Position numbers and translations under genes: made by a program. The notes below the pieces were generated by a model. The model worked only from the letters and a program-made list of their open reading frames with translations, was not told where the DNA came from and searched no databases. DNA of 64,000 bases, taken from assembly GCF_001293685.1 (NCBI RefSeq), contig NZ_BCAG01000001.1, forward strand, positions 496,001 to 560,000, read 5' to 3'. Origin of the DNA: Desulfatitalea tepidiphila. Its GTDB lineage: Bacteria; Desulfobacterota; Desulfobacteria; Desulfobacterales; Desulfosarcinaceae. Every line of letters begins with the position of its first letter. Within the stretch, counting starts at the first letter, position 1. This document shows positions 22,340 to 32,200 of the stretch, piece after piece.

Positions 22340-25300
22340 CGAGCAACTCCACGCGTTTGTTGAGCAGGGTCATTTTCAGGTTGGCCTGGTCGAAATCGGT
22401 ACGGCCCACCACGGCCCGGTACATCTCGGCACCAAAGAGGTTGGCCTTGGACAGGTCGGCGTCGACCAGGCGGGCCTTGCGCAGAGACCCCATGAACAGG
22501 TTCGCGCCGGAGAGATTGGAGCCCTCCAGGTTGGTGCGGTGGAAGAAGGTGCGTTTGGCCTGCACGCCGGACAGGTCGGCCCGGGAGAGGTTGCAGTTGC
22601 GCAGAAACGAGCGTTGGAAGCGCGACCCTTTGAAATTGCCGCCCGACAGGTCGGCGTCCATCAGGGAGGCGCGTTCCAGGTTGGCGTCGGCAAAATCGCC
22701 GTTTTGGATCGATGTGGCGCCGCCGATGCGCACATTGTGCAGGTTGCAGCCCCGGAAGGCGGCCTGGTCGGCCGGGCTGTCCCAGATGATCGCCTTGCTC
22801 AGGTCGCTGCCGGAGAAATTGACGCCGACGGCCGTGGTCTTGTGAAAGACCGCCTTGGCCGCCTCGGCCTGGGTGAAATCGGCGCCGCTCAGGTCCGCGC
22901 CCATGAAATAGCCTTGGGAGGCCCGCGCGCCGGCGAGGTTGGCGCCGGCGAGGTTGGCGCCCTCCAGCAGGGTCTGCCGCAGGGTGCATCGGGAAAGATC
23001 GGCGCTTGAGAGATCGGCCGCCTTGAGCAGGGCTTTGGTGAAATCGGTTTCGCTCAGGGCCGCTTTGGTGAAAACGGCGTTGCCCATCATGGCCTGCACG
23101 GCCTTCCCGTTTCTGAACGAGGCCCCGGTGAAATCGGCCTGCTCGGCCATCGTCGCGCTCAGGTCGGCGCCGTCCAGGTTCGACCCGGCGAACGAGGTCT
23201 TCTTCATGCGGGCGCCGCGCAGGTCCGCGCCGCGCAGGTCCAGGCCCGAGAGGTCCAGACCGCTCAAATCCTTGCCTTTGAGGCTGACCTGTCGGGCGTG
23301 GCGGTCGATGACCGTTTCGCGGGTCATCTCCTCCCGGTCGTCCGGATCGATGTGCAGCGGCGCGAGCATCTCCTTGGCCCACTGGGGAAAGGCAAAGCCG
23401 CCGCCGGCGCCTGCGCGTTTGGCCTGGCCCTCGGCCCAGCGCGCCTTGGATGCGTCCACCAGGCCGCTCATTTTCGCCTCCTGGGCATCCAGGGCCGCGG
23501 CACGCTCGGTGGTCATCTGTCCGGCCTTGTTCAAGGCCTGGCGGACATGATCGTATTTGGCGGCCAGGTCGAGCCCGCCCAGAAAACCTTCGGGTTTGGG
23601 CGGGGTCGGCGGCAGGTTGAAATGGGGCGTGGGATCGATCCCCTGCCGGCGCAGTTGGGCCTTGGCCTGGTCGATGGCCGCGTTCATTTTGAGGGGCAGT
23701 TCCTGTTTGAGCGCCTCGCTCCTGGCCAGGGAAGGGGCCATCTTTTCCATCATGCCGTCGTGAAAGGCCTGGTAAAGGCCTTTGGCGTCCACACTGGGAA
23801 TGGCGATGCCGGCGGCGTCGTCCCCTTTTTTGGCCCGGAACGGGCTCGCCTCGGGCACAAACGGCGCCTGGTCCGGTCCCAGGGCGGCGACGATCCACCG
23901 CTCGATCGACACCCCTTTTTCATGGGCGTCGAACAGGGCCGACGATTCGGGAAGGGGCAGCGGCTCGGCCTGGGGATAGGCCGCGCGCCAGGGGGCGAAC
24001 TCCTGTTCCCTGGCCGCCTGATCCATTGCATAGAGCACGATCAGCAGGCGCGGGGCGTCTTTTATCAGGGCCGCCGTCTCCTTGTCCGGGGCCGTGTCCG
24101 GTGAGGGCAGGGCCACGGCGCCGACATAATCCCCGGCGTCCTGTTCCACCAGCCAGGCTTCCAGAGGGTCGGCCACCCGCACCACGGGCTTGCCCGGGGC
24201 CAGGCCGGCGGCGAACGTGGTGTCCCCCGATCCAGGCACGCTGACGTCATGTGCCGGTTCTGCCAGATGGCCGGCGCGTACCGTGAGCCGGGTGATCGTC
24301 GCGCCTTGGTGGGCCGCCAGGAGCAGGCCGGCCGGCATCGTCGTGGGCGGGGCCGGATCGAGTCCCCAGGCTTGGGGATCGAAGTCCCATGCCTGCGGCA
24401 TACTGGCGAACAGGGCCCGCTTGAGGGTCGCGGGCCGCAGTCCCAGTCGGCGCAGGGCGGCCATGCGGTCATGATCCAGGGAGAGGTCGCAGCGCCCCTG
24501 GCGCACCAGGGCAAGGGCCTGTTCGGGCCAGGGCGTTTTGGCGGCAGGCGCCATCTGGGCCTGCACCTGGGGAATGAACTGCCGGGTTTCCGGCCGGTCC
24601 AGGGAGGCGAGCACCTTGTCCTGCATGTCGCGCTTGGCGGCCTGGACTTTCCGGGTGAGGGCCTCGGCCTGTTCCATCTGCCGGGCGACGGTAGCCTTGA
24701 GGTTCTCCAGTTTGGCCCTGGCCCCGGTCAGCGGCGCTAGGTCGATTTTGATCAGGTGGCCGAATTTGGCTTTCAGCTCGCCCAGTTGCCGTTCGGCCTG
24801 GTCCAGGCGGGTCTGGGACTGGTTCAAAAGATCCAGGCTTCGTGCGGCCGCGTTTTGCGGTGAGATGCCGGCATCGGGCGCCTTGCCCTGGGCCACGGCC
24901 AGGCGGTGGGCCAGGGTCCTGGGAATGTCGGCCACCTGCCGCATGGCTTCGGCGGCCTGGGCCTTTGCCGCATCCATCTGGGACATGTCGATGGGCACGC
25001 CGCGGTCCAGGCGTTTGTCCAGCGCCGCGAGGTAATGTTCCAGGGGTTGCGGCGCCTCGTCCGGGGACTCGGTCACCAGGTATAGATGTTGGATGTCCAC
25101 GGCCTCTTCGTCGGCCACCTCCAGCACGGCGCGGTGCACGAGGATGCCCCGCAGGGCGTGGGGAAAGAGCCAGACCGTGTCCAGGCGGGTCTGCGCTTCG
25201 CGGAACAGCAGGCCATCGCGCGGGTCTTTGAGATCCTTGAGCTGGCGGGCAAACACCCGTTGGCGCAGGCGGGGCAGGGACGATTGCACCTGCCGGCGTT

Positions 25301-26048
25301 CGGGGTGCATGTGGGTCAGCGCCACGGCTTCGCCGCCCTGGAAAAAGGCCTCCTGCTGCTGGTCTTCGGGGGCCGTGTTGAAAAAGGTCCAGTTCATGTC
25401 CTCGGGAAAATAGGGCCAGTGTTCCCTGAACCACTTCTGGTCATAGGTGCCCGCTTTTTTACGCCGCTGGGGCCACGTCTGATCGATGGGCATGAAGCCG
25501 GCCGGCGCCGGTCGGTCGCCGGGCGCACCGATGAGATGGGCCGGATCCTCCACCGCAGGCAGTTCCAGGACCGGTGTGCCGGCCTCCGTTCGTGTGGGCG
25601 CCATGCCTCTGCCGAGCGGGTTCGATTCAAACTCCGGTCCGCCGAAGGCGTTGCGCCAATCCAGGTCAATAACGCCGAAGGGTTTGGGATCGGTGATGGC
25701 CAGGCCCGCGGCCCGCCGCTCCCAGAAACGCGGGCCGAAGACATTCAGTGTCTTGGCGATCCGGCCCACCTGGAAGGCGACCTGGGCGGCCGGCCGCGGT
25801 TGTCCCTGCGGGGAGAAGCATTTGGCCCGCAGCAGCACCTCGGCACGGGGTTTGGGCATGGCGGCGTCCAGGATGGCGTTTTCGCCCAGCTCCCGAGGCA
25901 CGAAGCGCCACATCTCCTGCTCGGAAAGCGGCGCTTCCGGGGCGTCCAGGTCGAAGAAGGTCAACACCGAGACCACCAGGTGATTTTTATCCCGGATGGC
26001 GAAGTGGTTGAGCAAGATGCCGTGGGTGGTTTCCTTGACGACTTTCAT
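22326..26048 (-). CDS. DUF2169 domain protein fused to pentapeptide repeats (T6SS-associated)
   Basis: 1240 residues. The N-terminal ~300 residues match DUF2169 (LLNHFAIRDKNHLVVSVLTFF, FGPRFWERR, DLDWRNAFGG, NPLGRGM, IDQTWPQRRKKAGTYD). The middle ~600 residues are helical with predicted coiled coils (QTRLDQAERQLGELKAKFGHL). From about residue 925 to the end is a second pentapeptide-repeat beta-helix (KGKDLSGLDLSGLDLRGADLRGA). Known DUF2169 proteins are T6SS adaptors that help load cargo onto VgrG. ATG 26048 is used; a TTG at 26078 overlaps the vgrG stop. The size and fusion are unusual. Confidence 0.85.
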   Translation of the reverse strand: MKVVKETTHGILLNHFAIRDKNHLVVSVLTFFDLDAPEAPLSEQEMWRFVPRELGENAILDAAMPKPRAEVLLRAKCFSPQGQPRPAAQVAFQVGRIAKTLNVFGPRFWERRAAGLAITDPKPFGVIDLDWRNAFGGPEFESNPLGRGMAPTRTEAGTPVLELPAVEDPAHLIGAPGDRPAPAGFMPIDQTWPQRRKKAGTYDQKWFREHWPYFPEDMNWTFFNTAPEDQQQEAFFQGGEAVALTHMHPERRQVQSSLPRLRQRVFARQLKDLKDPRDGLLFREAQTRLDTVWLFPHALRGILVHRAVLEVADEEAVDIQHLYLVTESPDEAPQPLEHYLAALDKRLDRGVPIDMSQMDAAKAQAAEAMRQVADIPRTLAHRLAVAQGKAPDAGISPQNAAARSLDLLNQSQTRLDQAERQLGELKAKFGHLIKIDLAPLTGARAKLENLKATVARQMEQAEALTRKVQAAKRDMQDKVLASLDRPETRQFIPQVQAQMAPAAKTPWPEQALALVRQGRCDLSLDHDRMAALRRLGLRPATLKRALFASMPQAWDFDPQAWGLDPAPPTTMPAGLLLAAHQGATITRLTVRAGHLAEPAHDVSVPGSGDTTFAAGLAPGKPVVRVADPLEAWLVEQDAGDYVGAVALPSPDTAPDKETAALIKDAPRLLIVLYAMDQAAREQEFAPWRAAYPQAEPLPLPESSALFDAHEKGVSIERWIVAALGPDQAPFVPEASPFRAKKGDDAAGIAIPSVDAKGLYQAFHDGMMEKMAPSLARSEALKQELPLKMNAAIDQAKAQLRRQGIDPTPHFNLPPTPPKPEGFLGGLDLAAKYDHVRQALNKAGQMTTERAAALDAQEAKMSGLVDASKARWAEGQAKRAGAGGGFAFPQWAKEMLAPLHIDPDDREEMTRETVIDRHARQVSLKGKDLSGLDLSGLDLRGADLRGARMKKTSFAGSNLDGADLSATMAEQADFTGASFRNGKAVQAMMGNAVFTKAALSETDFTKALLKAADLSSADLSRCTLRQTLLEGANLAGANLAGARASQGYFMGADLSGADFTQAEAAKAVFHKTTAVGVNFSGSDLSKAIIWDSPADQAAFRGCNLHNVRIGGATSIQNGDFADANLERASLMDADLSGGNFKGSRFQRSFLRNCNLSRADLSGVQAKRTFFHRTNLEGSNLSGANLFMGSLRKARLVDADLSKANLFGAEMYRAVVGRTDFDQANLKMTLLNKRVELLDDPK

Positions 26049-26074
26049 GGATGGTCTCGCTGCCTTTTGAAAAA

Positions 26075-28507
26075 TCAACCGTCGACGATCAGGGTGCCCT
26101 CGCGTATTGCGAGGGTGGCGATGCTGTCGATACTGGTGCCGAAGTTTCCCAGTTTCGTGGCGACATTCTCGTTTGTCACCCCGCCCTCGATCAATGTCGT
26201 GGCCGCCGATTTGATGGCCGTGTTCACGGCAAGGACGCGGGAGTTTAATGCATCAATCTTGGTGCCCGCAGTGGTGATATCGGTCTGCACCGCCAGAATA
26301 TCGGATTCCACGGCGCCGATTCTGTCATTGACTGCCCTGAGCTGCTCGTTGATCACCTCGGTGAGTGCATTTTGCAAGGATTCCTGACTCAACGTGACCT
26401 GCACCCGCTGATTGACGACCTCTTCTTCTTCCTCCGCGACCACAGTAATATTTCCACTAACCGTTGTGCTCTGCTCCAAGGCATGCAGTTTGCTTTCAAG
26501 TATCTTTTCTTCGCTTTTGCCGAGCACACATTTTGTGGGGAAATGGTAGCTGCCCACGCCGCCGAGCATCAGTTCCGTTTTCAATCCGCCGATGAATTCA
26601 TCGGCGGTAATTACCTTGATGCCGATATCCGCACCGAGAATGGTTTCGACGCATTCGCCCATAATAAGGGCGTTCTCGCCTCCGGCCTGGATTTTCAATG
26701 CCTTGTCCGTATACAGGCGGGCGCCCCACTCGGTCTCCAGTTCATCGAGGCGTTCGTCCTGTTTCTCGTCTTTCTCTTCGATATCGTCTAATCTCTCATC
26801 TTGTTTTTTGTCTTTCTCTTTCCCCTCGTCCAATCGTTTGTCCTGCGCTTCATTTTTTTCTTCTATGTCGTCCAGCCGATGGTCCTGTTGCTTATCCTTT
26901 TTTCGGGACGGATCGAGCCAGCTCCCCTGCCGGTCGCCTGTGTCCGGGTCGTTGGGCGCACCCAGGCGCAGGAAGGTCCTGGCCGAGGGCGAATGCAGCA
27001 GGATGCGCTGACGGCCCTCCTGGTCTTCCATATGCATGATGTTGCCGCTGCCCGACACCAGGCGCACCTGGGTCTGGTTGGCGTCGTTGACCGGGCTGGG
27101 GGTCTCGGGGTTGGGAACCGCTCCGGCGATGACCGGCCGGTCCGGATCGGCCTCGATGAACGACAGCAGCACCTCGGTGCCCTTGTGCAGGGGGGCGTGG
27201 AATCCCATGCCTTCGCCGGCATAGGGCTGCATCATCCGCACCCAGGCCGAGGCCTTGCCGCCCTTGCGTCCGGAAAGGTCGAAGGGCATGACCACCTTGT
27301 AACGGCCGTGTTCGTCCAGCTCTGCGTATTGGCCCGATCCGGCCGCGTCGATCCTGGCCGACAGGGTGCCGGAAATACGCGGCTTGGGGGTGGTGCGTTC
27401 CGGCCGGAACTGGGTATCGCCGGGAATGCATTCGAAGCTGTTGCGGTAGAAGAGCCCCTCTTTGTCCTCGCCGGCGCTCGAACCCAATCCGCTGGCCAGG
27501 TAGAACTCCTGGCTGCCTTCGTGGCGCACGGCGGTTGTGAGGAACCGGCGGTTGAAATCCGGGCTGTAATGACGCTGAAGGGTGTACAGGTAACCGGGCC
27601 TGATGGCGGGGATGGTGGATCGGCCGTGGAAGATCTTCTCCCGGCACCGGTACGCCTCGGCGCGGATGTCGGCCAGACGCTGGCCCTCCCCCCTGTCCTG
27701 GAAATGCTCGCCGTAGAGGTAAATCTCCCCCCGGCCGTTCGCCTGCACCGGGGCGCGGCCTTCCAGGTCCAGGCTCGGTTTCAGGTAATTATAGTCCTTG
27801 AGCAGCACGTTCTTGGGCATGGGGCGCTGCTTCAGGTTGAATTGCCGGATCACCTTGTCCGCGCCGGTGGCGTCCAGTCCGGACGGCGGGGCGTAGACGA
27901 AGGTTTCGTGGCCGGGCAGGGGCGTATGGGCGATATGGGTGTCCGCGGCGATCATCTTTTCCGATTGCCCGCCCTGCTCGAACCAGTAGTACGCCCCTTC
28001 GCGTTCCATCCAGCGCGAGACGAAGTCGAAGTGGGATTCGCCATACTGGCAGACATAGGGCCGGGGCTCGTATTTGCCCTGGAACCGAAAGTCGAAATCC
28101 ACCCCCTGGGACAGGCCGCCGTCCTGAAGCACGCCGGAGAGGAACTGGTCGATCTTCTTGTCCAGGAACACCTGGTTGTGATGGGTCAGGGTGAGCCACC
28201 ACAGCCTGGGCCTCAGTTCGGCGCGGTAGTAGATATAGGGACCATACTGCTGCTGCTGCTCGAAGGCGGAAAGAATGCCGTGGTAAGGCAGGTCCGGGCC
28301 ATGGGCGAATTTACCTCTGATGGTGAACGTGGCCGGCTGCTGCAACACGGCGGTGATATCGATATCGCTGCGTTCCGATACCAGCAGGATGTCGAACCGG
28401 TAGAGGCGGGAAAGGCCCTCTTCTCCGGAAAAACGGACCACCGTGAAGGCGTCTTTGGGCAGCGCCTGGCTCTCGAAAGTAAAGGCGGCTTCTTTGAGTT
28501 GGGTCAT
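26075..28507 (-). CDS. vgrG: T6SS spike protein VgrG with coiled-coil insertion
   Basis: 810 residues. Trimeric needle tip, gp27/gp5-like: FTVVRFSGEEGLSRLYRFDILL, YVCQYGESHFDFVSRWMEREGAYYWFE, and the OB-fold region (GMGFHAPLHKGTEVLLSFIEADPDRPVIAGAVPNPE). Then, at about 530-590, a strongly repetitive charged coiled coil (KDEKQDERLDDIEEK units) separates the core from the usual TDKALKIQAGGENALIM part. The C-terminal ~200 residues are helical (LAVQTDITTAGTKIDALNSRVLAVNTAI) and could be a cargo-binding or effector region; no toxin motif recognised. ATG 28507 chosen because AAAGGAG is 7 nt upstream. Confidence 0.92.
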   Translation of the reverse strand: MTQLKEAAFTFESQALPKDAFTVVRFSGEEGLSRLYRFDILLVSERSDIDITAVLQQPATFTIRGKFAHGPDLPYHGILSAFEQQQQYGPYIYYRAELRPRLWWLTLTHHNQVFLDKKIDQFLSGVLQDGGLSQGVDFDFRFQGKYEPRPYVCQYGESHFDFVSRWMEREGAYYWFEQGGQSEKMIAADTHIAHTPLPGHETFVYAPPSGLDATGADKVIRQFNLKQRPMPKNVLLKDYNYLKPSLDLEGRAPVQANGRGEIYLYGEHFQDRGEGQRLADIRAEAYRCREKIFHGRSTIPAIRPGYLYTLQRHYSPDFNRRFLTTAVRHEGSQEFYLASGLGSSAGEDKEGLFYRNSFECIPGDTQFRPERTTPKPRISGTLSARIDAAGSGQYAELDEHGRYKVVMPFDLSGRKGGKASAWVRMMQPYAGEGMGFHAPLHKGTEVLLSFIEADPDRPVIAGAVPNPETPSPVNDANQTQVRLVSGSGNIMHMEDQEGRQRILLHSPSARTFLRLGAPNDPDTGDRQGSWLDPSRKKDKQQDHRLDDIEEKNEAQDKRLDEGKEKDKKQDERLDDIEEKDEKQDERLDELETEWGARLYTDKALKIQAGGENALIMGECVETILGADIGIKVITADEFIGGLKTELMLGGVGSYHFPTKCVLGKSEEKILESKLHALEQSTTVSGNITVVAEEEEEVVNQRVQVTLSQESLQNALTEVINEQLRAVNDRIGAVESDILAVQTDITTAGTKIDALNSRVLAVNTAIKSAATTLIEGGVTNENVATKLGNFGTSIDSIATLAIREGTLIVDG

Positions 28508-28530
28508 CGACATACTCCTTTAATCGAATC

Positions 28531-28577
28531 GACAGTATTCCTTCACTTCAAACTGAACACTTTAAACTTTAAACTTC
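28531..28577. repeat. Gene-end repeat family, copy B
   Basis: GACAGTATTCCTTCACTTC then an AAACTTTAAACTT-type tail. Placed directly after the stop codon of the AMIN gene (28579) and before vgrG. Confidence 0.65.
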
Positions 28578-28578
28578 T

Positions 28579-29253
28579 TCAACCCCCTCCTCCCCCGATC
28601 ACCACGGCGAATCCATTGTCCTTTTCAGTCACCCGCGGCGCAGCGGCCGGTCGGGGCAGATTACTCTCCCGGTAGTGAAAGACGACGCGCAGGAAGTCGG
28701 GGTGCTCGCCGATGACCACGCGCGCGATGCCGCCCTCGTCGATGGTGTTGATCCGGGGGGCCGCGTTGCGCCAGCGTCCGGGCAGATCGACCACCCAGAT
28801 CGACGGCGAGGGCCTGAAGAAGATCTTTGCGCCGGTGACGAATCGATCGGTCCGGAAATGCGCTTCGAAGCGGTCGCCGCGCCATTCGAGGCTATGGGAC
28901 AAAAGGGTGCCTGCCTTTGTTGGAGCGGGCTCGGGCCGGGCCGGCGAGACCGGTGGCGCCGGCATCGCTGTCTTTTCGGACGAGCGATCCGATGCATGGC
29001 CGCGAGGGGCCGGAGCCGGTGTTTTGTGCGCCGTGCCGGTATCCGGTGAGACCTTTGGCGCCGGTGATTTGGGTGTTTCGATCACGATGGGCATGCGGAC
29101 TTCCCGCTTGACCGGCGCGGGTTCAGGATCGGGACAGGTGTCGAGGATCAGCCCCAGGTCCGGTCCGGCGGCGGCCAGGAACAAGAGCAGGGCGGCCGCG
29201 CAGAAGGCGGCCAGCATGAACCACGGCGCGCGGGGCGAATGCAGGGCGCTCAT
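28579..29253 (-). CDS. AMIN-domain membrane-anchored protein in the T6SS unit
   Basis: 224 residues. N-terminal TM (about 10-28), a long Pro/Ala-rich periplasmic linker (30-110), and a C-terminal domain with IWVVDLPGRW and ARVVIGEHPDFLRVVFHY, the pattern of AMIN domains that bind envelope structures. It starts within the tssM stop (ATGA overlap), so it is translationally coupled. It may help anchor the secretion apparatus at the cell wall; inferred from domain and position. Not a core Tss subunit. Confidence 0.75.
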   Translation of the reverse strand: MSALHSPRAPWFMLAAFCAAALLLFLAAAGPDLGLILDTCPDPEPAPVKREVRMPIVIETPKSPAPKVSPDTGTAHKTPAPAPRGHASDRSSEKTAMPAPPVSPARPEPAPTKAGTLLSHSLEWRGDRFEAHFRTDRFVTGAKIFFRPSPSIWVVDLPGRWRNAAPRINTIDEGGIARVVIGEHPDFLRVVFHYRESNLPRPAAAPRVTEKDNGFAVVIGGGGG

Positions 29254-32200
29254 CGGCTCGTTCCTTTGGCTGCCGGGGTGCCGTGGCGTTGGGGAGCCCC
29301 CTGGCCGCCATCTTCACCCGTCGTCGCGCAGCCCAGCCCGGACCAGCAGCGGGCCACCCGCTGCGGCACGCTCAGGGGCGGATAGTGTTCGATGGCCATC
29401 ACCGGGGCGGCGTCCTTGAGGATGTAGTTGACCTGAATGCGCCGCACGCCGATACGTTTCAGATCCGCCCGTTGCTCAGGAAAGTCATCGGGCGTGTAAA
29501 TTTTGCGGCCGTCCCGGAAGGTACGCAAAAAATCCCGGAAGCCCCATTGCCCTTTCCAGGTGCGGGTCAGCGTGGTTTCCTCGAAATAGATGGCCAGGGT
29601 GACATCATCGCAGCTGTCCGGGTCCCAATTGAAATCTTTGTTGGCCGGCGCGTTGTAGTTGTCCAGAACCTGGGGACGGCCCGCGCATTGCAGGGTCAGG
29701 CGCGTCTGGTAGGGTTCGCTGCGGGCGTCTTCGTTGACATCGGTGGGTAGAGTGGCGATGGAGACCGTGTATTTGGGCTGCAGCTGCTGTCGACGAACCG
29801 CGCCCTGGTCGAGGAAGGAGAGGAAGGCCGCATCGAACGGGAACGTCACCCCCATCCAGGCCGCAGATGTCCAGCCGCCCGGGGTGCGCCGCAAGAAGGG
29901 CTTGGCCGGTTCGGCGAGAAAGCCGGGGACCACCCCTTTCTCACCGAACAGTGCCCCCCACAGTTGACGTTCCGGCGTTCCGGCCGTCTCCGCCACTACC
30001 TGGGACTGCCATACATCGTTCAAACCGCAGGCGGTTTCATAGGTGGTCAGGGTGACGAGGAACTGCAAAGGTCCGTCCATCAAACCCCATAGCGTTTCGT
30101 CGTCGGCTGGGTCCGCACCCAGCAGCGCGCGCATCTGGTTGATCGCGCCCAAGCCCAGAATCACCGGGGAGGCTTCGGCCTGGGCGTCGGTTTGCCCGAA
30201 GTGCTGCACGGCAAAACGAAAGGCCGCATTGGCGTCCGCCGTGACCGGAACCAGGGCATCCAACTGCTGCATGTAATCGCCAAAGGCCTCGGCCGCGGCC
30301 ATGATGTTGTCCCGCCGGTCGAGACGGGCTTCGATGCGCTGCAATTTTTCGGCGATGCGGGCCTGCAGGCCGGCTTTGTCCTGTCCGCTGCGATAGCTTT
30401 GCAGGATGTGGACCAGTTCGCCGGCCAGCCGCGAGGTCGCCGCATGGGGTCGGATGTCGCGGATCGCGGCCAGTTCCTGGTCCATGCGGGTGATGTATCG
30501 GTAATAGGGATTGTCCAGGGTGGTCATGGCCGCGGCGCTGGACAACCAGTCGTTGCGGGCCAGCAACCGGTCCATACCTCTGTCAAACTCCCGGGCAAAT
30601 TCGCCCCATTGGGAGAGGAACGCGGTGGCATACCTTTCCCAGAAGGCGGCCACCCGGCCGTCGAAGGTTTCCGTGTCCCGGACCGCCAGGCGCAGGCGGT
30701 CGATCAGGCGGATGATCTGCGTTTTGCCTTGAACGGTCAGGGCCCCGGAAATTCGAGGCGCATCCTGCACCTGTCCATGGCCGCCCCAGAAATCGTCCAG
30801 GGTGATGGGGGCCAGGTTGGGACGGGTGTCGGCCCATCCGATCAGCCAGCCCAGGTCGGGGCCTTCCAGGGCGATGATGCGGTCGGCCCAAACTTCCATC
30901 TCGGCCCGTTCGCGCTGGAGGATGCCCGGATCTTCTTCCCATTCGGCATACGAGCGGTACATGTCCGCGAAGTAAGCGGTCACATAGGGCAGGCGGCCGC
31001 CGAAAGCGACGGCCAGGAAGGGCAGGGGGTCGTCCTGATTCGCGTCGGCGCGCTGACTCCGGCCCGCTTCGCGCGCCTGCAGGATTTCCACGCGCCATGC
31101 CAGATACTCCAGGTAGGGCGCCAGGGCCCCGCGCCCGGGTTGAATCTTTTCAGGCGCGAACTTTTCTTTCATGGCCTGGTCGGTCGGATTGAGAATGTAG
31201 GTTCGGAACCATTGATTGTAGGCCCGCTTCAGGCCGTCGAGCGCTCGCTTGCCCTGGCCGAATCCCGCCAGTTCCGGGATGCGGCCGTGCAGGCGTTGTT
31301 CCATTTCGGCGATGCGGTCGCGCAGGAGGCCCAGGGTGACCATGTCGTCGGCCAGGCGGGCACCCAGCTGCGGGGCTTGCGGAAAAGCGGCGTGGGCCGG
31401 CGTCATGGCCTGGCGCACATGCCGGTAGGCAAAACCGGACAGGCCGATGGCGGTGAGCAGGAGCAGCAGCCAGGCGGCCAGGGCCAGATGGGTGGTGGCC
31501 TTGCGCCACGAGAGATATTCGCCCAGGGGACGGAAGGCGGCACGGTCACCGGGCAGAATCGCGTCGAAGAAGTCGTGCAGAAAAAGGCCCAAGCCCGTGT
31601 CCGGCAGGTGCCATTGGCGCTCTTTGAAGCTTGCCAGAGCGCCCAGCACACCGGAACGCACCGAACCGGCCTGGCGGCCGCTGGAGATGAAAAATCCCCT
31701 TAGAAACGGCGTTTCCTGATAGGGATTGTCGTGAAAGGCGCCCCGGGCGAAGGCCTGGATGCCGGGCGCCAGCCGCTCGAACTCGTCAGGGAAAAGCACG
31801 GCCCGGCTTCCGGCGCGGCCGGCCTGGCGGGCCAGCTGCAGCCGCAGGTCCTTGAGTCTTCGGGAGACGTGGCCGATGGCGCGGTTCAGAAATTCGAGCG
31901 GGTCGTCGTTTTCGGCGGCATTCATCAGTCCCATGGCCTGGCCGCGCAGCTTTTCCGGCAGCAGCTCGGCCATGGCCGTCATGCCCAACAGCCGGTCGGC
32001 TTTGGTCATCAACAGGTATACCGGGAATTTGGCGCCCAGCACGCGCATGAGCTGATCGATGCGCAGTCGGATCGAACGGCCGTAGGCGGCCAGCGCATCC
32101 GCGTCGTCCTCGAGGAGGCGGTCGGCCGGCAGGGTGACGATCAGGCCGTTGAGCGGCTCCTTGCGCCGGTATTTGGCCAGCAGAACCAGGAACCGTTCCC

